DNA of 64,000 nucleotides, from contig JACKBY010000018.1 in assembly GCA_020634335.1 (NCBI GenBank), positions 1-64,000 on the forward strand. The letters are read 5' to 3'. Shown here piece by piece: positions 61,536 through 64,000 of this stretch (position 1 is its first letter; each line of letters opens with the position of its first letter). The stretch is from Promineifilum sp. Its GTDB lineage: Bacteria > Chloroflexota > Anaerolineae > Promineifilales > Promineifilaceae. The translations under genes were made by a program, and so were the position numbers. The notes under the pieces are model-generated. The model saw only the letters and a list, made by a program, of their open reading frames with translations, ran no database searches and was not told where the DNA came from.

Positions 61536-62498
61536 TCAACGCTTGCGCCGCCAGCGGAAAGTCAGCCAGCCGCGCTGATAGAACCACCAGCTCACCCACA
61601 GCGTTAACACCGCCGACCCCAGCAGCAGCACTGCCAGGCTGTTGGGGTTGGTTTCGCCCGGCAGGGGAACATTCATCCCATAGATCGAAGCCACGATCAT
61701 CGGCACAGTGAGGATGATCGTCACCGCCGCCAGAAACTTCATCACCACATTCAGGTTGTTCGAAATCAGCGAGGCGTAGGCGTCGGTCGTCGACTCCAGC
61801 ACCTCCAGCATCGTCTGGGCCATGTGGAACCCCTGCCGGTATTCGATGAGGACGCTATGGAGCAACTGTTCGTCCGCCTCATCCCAATCGAACGGTTTTA
61901 TCTCCTGCAGATGCCCCAGCATATTATTGTTCCAGTCCAGCCCCGTTTTCAGGTACACCAGGCTTTTTTCAATGCGCAGCAGTTCCAGCATCTCGCTGTT
62001 CTCAATGGAGTCCAGCAGCCGTTTCTCGACGTCTTCCAGACGCCGCTCAATTTCCTCCAGATAGAGCAGATACCACTGGCCCACCACGCCCAGGATAGCC
62101 GGGATCATCCGCGCGGCCCGGTGGGCAGGCAGATCGTCATCCCGATAAGAGATATTGAGATCACCCACGAAGTCGACGGGTTCGTGACTAATCGTTACGA
62201 AGTAGTCGGCCGTGGCGATCAGCGCCAGCGGAACGGTGCGAAAGGGCACATTATCGCCGTCGCCGAAGTCATAGGGCACGCGCACGATGACCAGGCGACT
62301 GCCGTCGGCCATATCGGTACGGGCCACTTCGCGCCTGTCCAGCGCGGCGCGAACGAAATTGCGCGGCAACTCGACCCGGCTCAGCAGCGCGTCGATCTCT
62401 GCCTCTTGCGGCGCTTCAACGTGAATCCAGCCGTTGCCCGGGTGCTCCTCCCCCTGCTCGATGCGCCCCGCTTCATCCTGATAGTAATAGGTAATCAT
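61536..62498 (-). CDS. CorA-family magnesium/divalent cation channel
   Basis: This 320-residue protein has a cytoplasmic N-terminal domain and two C-terminal membrane helices with the signature YGMNVPL at the pore entrance. The stalk helix region (VEKRLLDSIENSEMLELLRIEKSLVYLKTGLD) and ISNNLNVVMKFLAAVTIILTVPMIVASIYGMN are diagnostic. CorA homologues form pentameric Mg, Co or Ni channels. Start at MITYYYQDEAG (62498), as the upstream extension is not conserved. Metal preference cannot be told from sequence. Confidence 0.92.
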   Translation of the reverse strand: MITYYYQDEAGRIEQGEEHPGNGWIHVEAPQEAEIDALLSRVELPRNFVRAALDRREVARTDMADGSRLVIVRVPYDFGDGDNVPFRTVPLALIATADYFVTISHEPVDFVGDLNISYRDDDLPAHRAARMIPAILGVVGQWYLLYLEEIERRLEDVEKRLLDSIENSEMLELLRIEKSLVYLKTGLDWNNNMLGHLQEIKPFDWDEADEQLLHSVLIEYRQGFHMAQTMLEVLESTTDAYASLISNNLNVVMKFLAAVTIILTVPMIVASIYGMNVPLPGETNPNSLAVLLLGSAVLTLWVSWWFYQRGWLTFRWRRKR

Positions 62499-62760
62499 CC
62501 AGTCGTTGCCTCGCCTTGCAATGAATCTGCCTGCACGCGATGAGTATAGACGGGAAAAGCGCTTCGACAAACCCGGCGGCCACTCTTTTGCCGATCAGGC
62601 ATGTATCCACCGGCCAGACACCAAACGTGTTCCAAACACGTTGTCAGCCACCTACCGCATCGCCCATATGCGCGGCCGGCTATCGAGCGCCTCATCACCC
62701 CTTCTGCCCGGACTTGACCAACCTGCTCCACTGACCGATAATCCGGATGGAGAGCCTCTT
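62499..62760. other. Intergenic region between divergent genes
   Basis: This 262-base spacer lies between corA and the sugar dehydrogenase gene. The upstream in-frame extension of the dehydrogenase ORF is not homologous to anything recognisable. I see no regulatory element of confidence. Confidence 0.45.
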
Positions 62761-63975
62761 ATGAATTCCCAGCCTTCCTCGCGCCCCGGCCACCGTGGCC
62801 CGACGCGCCCCTTGTTTCTCAGCCTGATCGTGCTGGCGCTCGTCATGCTCACCGGACGGACCGGCGCGGCGTCGCCGACTTCCGTCTATCTACCCCTTAC
62901 TGTCGGCAACCGCTCCTTCGGCATCGAGCCGGTCGGCCGGGGGTTCTACGTGGCAACGGCCATCACCCACGCTGGTGACGAACGTATCTTCGTCGTCGAG
63001 CGTGGCGGCCGCATCCAGATACTTCATCCCGACGGCCGCGAAACGACCTTCCTCGACCTCGCCGCGCGGGTCGTCTCCTCGCCCGGCGAATACGGCTTGT
63101 TCGATCTGGCCTTCCATCCCGACTATGCCGATCCCGCCTCGCCGGGCCACGGCTCTTTCTACGTGTCCTATACCGGCCGCGGCCAGGACCAGATCTACAC
63201 GTACATTTCCCGCTTCCACGTCTCAGCCGATCCCGACACGGCCGACCCGAGCAGCGAAACGTGGCTGCTCAAGCTTCCACAGACCCAAATCTATCACAAA
63301 GGCGGCGAGCTGGATTTCGACCCGCGCACCCATGACCTCTATGCCGGGCTGGGCGAGGACACACACCCGCCGAACGCACAACTGCTGACAACGCTCAAGG
63401 GCAAGATCATCCGGCTGGCGGTCGACGACGTGCCGCCCGACGCGGCCGGCGACGCCACCGACCTGGTCGCGCCGGAGATCGTGGCCCTCGGACTGCGCAA
63501 TCCGTGGCGCTTCGACGTTGACCCGCCATCCGACCGCATTTACATCGGCGATGTGGGCGAAAACACGTGGGAAGAGGTCAACGTGCTGGCCCTGGGCGAC
63601 CCGCCCTCCAACTTCGGCTGGCCGTGCCGCGAAGGCCCGGACGCCTACGCCACCTTCCAAAATCATCCCGTCTGCCTGGGCAATCCGACCTTCACCCCGC
63701 CGGTCGTCTCGTTGGCCCACACCGACGGCCACTGCGCCGTCATTGGCGGCAAGATGTTCCGGCCGCCCCACGGCCGGGCCCAGTTCATCTACAGCGACGC
63801 CTGCTCGCAGCAGATCTTCTCGCTGGTCCAGATCGACGGCGTGTGGCAAAACACCCGCCTGGGCGATCTCGAATTGCCCGGCCTCATCACCACCATTGGT
63901 GAAGACGTGGACGGCAATCTCTACCTCGGCAACACGGCGTCAAACGGACCAATCTACCGCCTGATCCTGCAATGA
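62761..63975 (+). CDS. Secreted PQQ-dependent sugar dehydrogenase-like beta-propeller protein
   Basis: This 404-residue exported protein has a signal peptide (about 1-37, ending GAA) and a six-bladed glucose/sorbosone dehydrogenase-type propeller: RGGRIQILHPDGRETTF, LFDLAFHPDYAD, HKGGELDFDPRTHDLYAGLGED, LRNPWRFDVDPPSDRIYIGDVGENTWEEVN. The motifs for PQQ and Ca (HKGGEL, RNPWRF) are close to the soluble glucose dehydrogenase family. The segment VYLPLTV right after the signal peptide resembles a motif usually seen at the C-termini of exported Chloroflexota proteins. The sugar substrate is unknown. Confidence 0.88.
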   Translation: MNSQPSSRPGHRGPTRPLFLSLIVLALVMLTGRTGAASPTSVYLPLTVGNRSFGIEPVGRGFYVATAITHAGDERIFVVERGGRIQILHPDGRETTFLDLAARVVSSPGEYGLFDLAFHPDYADPASPGHGSFYVSYTGRGQDQIYTYISRFHVSADPDTADPSSETWLLKLPQTQIYHKGGELDFDPRTHDLYAGLGEDTHPPNAQLLTTLKGKIIRLAVDDVPPDAAGDATDLVAPEIVALGLRNPWRFDVDPPSDRIYIGDVGENTWEEVNVLALGDPPSNFGWPCREGPDAYATFQNHPVCLGNPTFTPPVVSLAHTDGHCAVIGGKMFRPPHGRAQFIYSDACSQQIFSLVQIDGVWQNTRLGDLELPGLITTIGEDVDGNLYLGNTASNGPIYRLILQ

Positions 63976-64000
63976 GCGGCCGCGTTCCGGCCGGTGGAGG

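Noticed and set aside
1..64000. tRNA, rRNA, CRISPR and insertion-sequence genes
   Set aside because: I scanned the spacers for the TTCRA-type tRNA arm, regularly spaced direct repeats and transposase motifs and saw none; an automated search (tRNAscan-SE, CRISPRCasFinder, ISfinder) would be decisive.

Overview
The window is a GC-rich, gene-dense bacterial chromosome segment with about 57 protein-coding genes on both strands. I found no rRNA, tRNA, CRISPR array or transposase. The gene content fits a filamentous Chloroflexota of the Anaerolineae/Caldilineae/Promineofilum type. Pointers are effector-associated (EAD) domains with WD40 proteins, a zinc-ribbon/cyclase/AAA/TPR giant, a secreted DUF11-like protein ending in FLPIIFKP, paired MutA/MutB methylmalonyl-CoA mutase, and DUF4342, DUF4256, DUF4331 and DUF3105 proteins. 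This assignment is an inference from family content, not from a marker gene.

Layout. 1-3.3 kb: the end of a TetR regulator, an arginase-fold protein, and two convergent UbiA-type prenyltransferases that share a CTAG stop. 3.6-11.1 kb: an accessory-looking block with one gene carrying a C-terminal EAD, an ABC exporter pair, a methyltransferase, and a translationally coupled pair (EAD protein plus membrane-anchored WD40 propeller). 11.2-16 kb: an EamA transporter, an AT-richer orphan membrane-anchored protein, and a ligase-associated exonuclease/ATP-dependent DNA ligase operon. 16-29.6 kb: a cyclase-AAA-TPR regulator, an FAD oxidoreductase, a haem-binding protein, a secreted repeat protein, DUF3105, an asparagine-synthetase-like protein, a lipoprotein hydrolase and a nucleosidase. 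29.6-38.5 kb: twin MgtC proteins around an S41 protease-like protein and a stand-alone RAM protein, PPK2, a SlyD/RNA-binding-protein unit behind a leader with its own promoter and terminator, MFS, rhodanese, and twin DUF4342 proteins. 39-43.3 kb: a trypsin-like protease/NUC1 nuclease fusion, a DHA2 transporter, a histidine phosphatase and a small glycine-zipper protein. 43.7-49.9 kb: an ECF sigma factor/anti-sigma factor, DUF4331, TPR and NicO metal transporter cluster. 50-55.1 kb: a kinase-like protein, then a minus-strand run of GNATs, a GyrI-like protein, RidA and an Imm5-like protein. 55.3-59.8 kb: mutA and mutB. 59.9-64 kb: DUF4256, an EEP-fold lipoprotein, CorA and a PQQ-type sugar dehydrogenase.

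Three signals run through the non-coding DNA. First, several genes have a -10 hexamer only 7-9 bases before the ATG, which suggests leaderless mRNAs. Second, short tandem heptanucleotide repeats sit in several spacers, like the STRR elements of cyanobacteria. Third, small REP-like perfect hairpins recur. The best candidates for an undescribed system are the EAD/WD40 block at 3.6-11.1 kb, possibly linked to the protease-nuclease fusion at 39-40.8 kb, and the sigma/DUF4331/TPR/NicO cluster.
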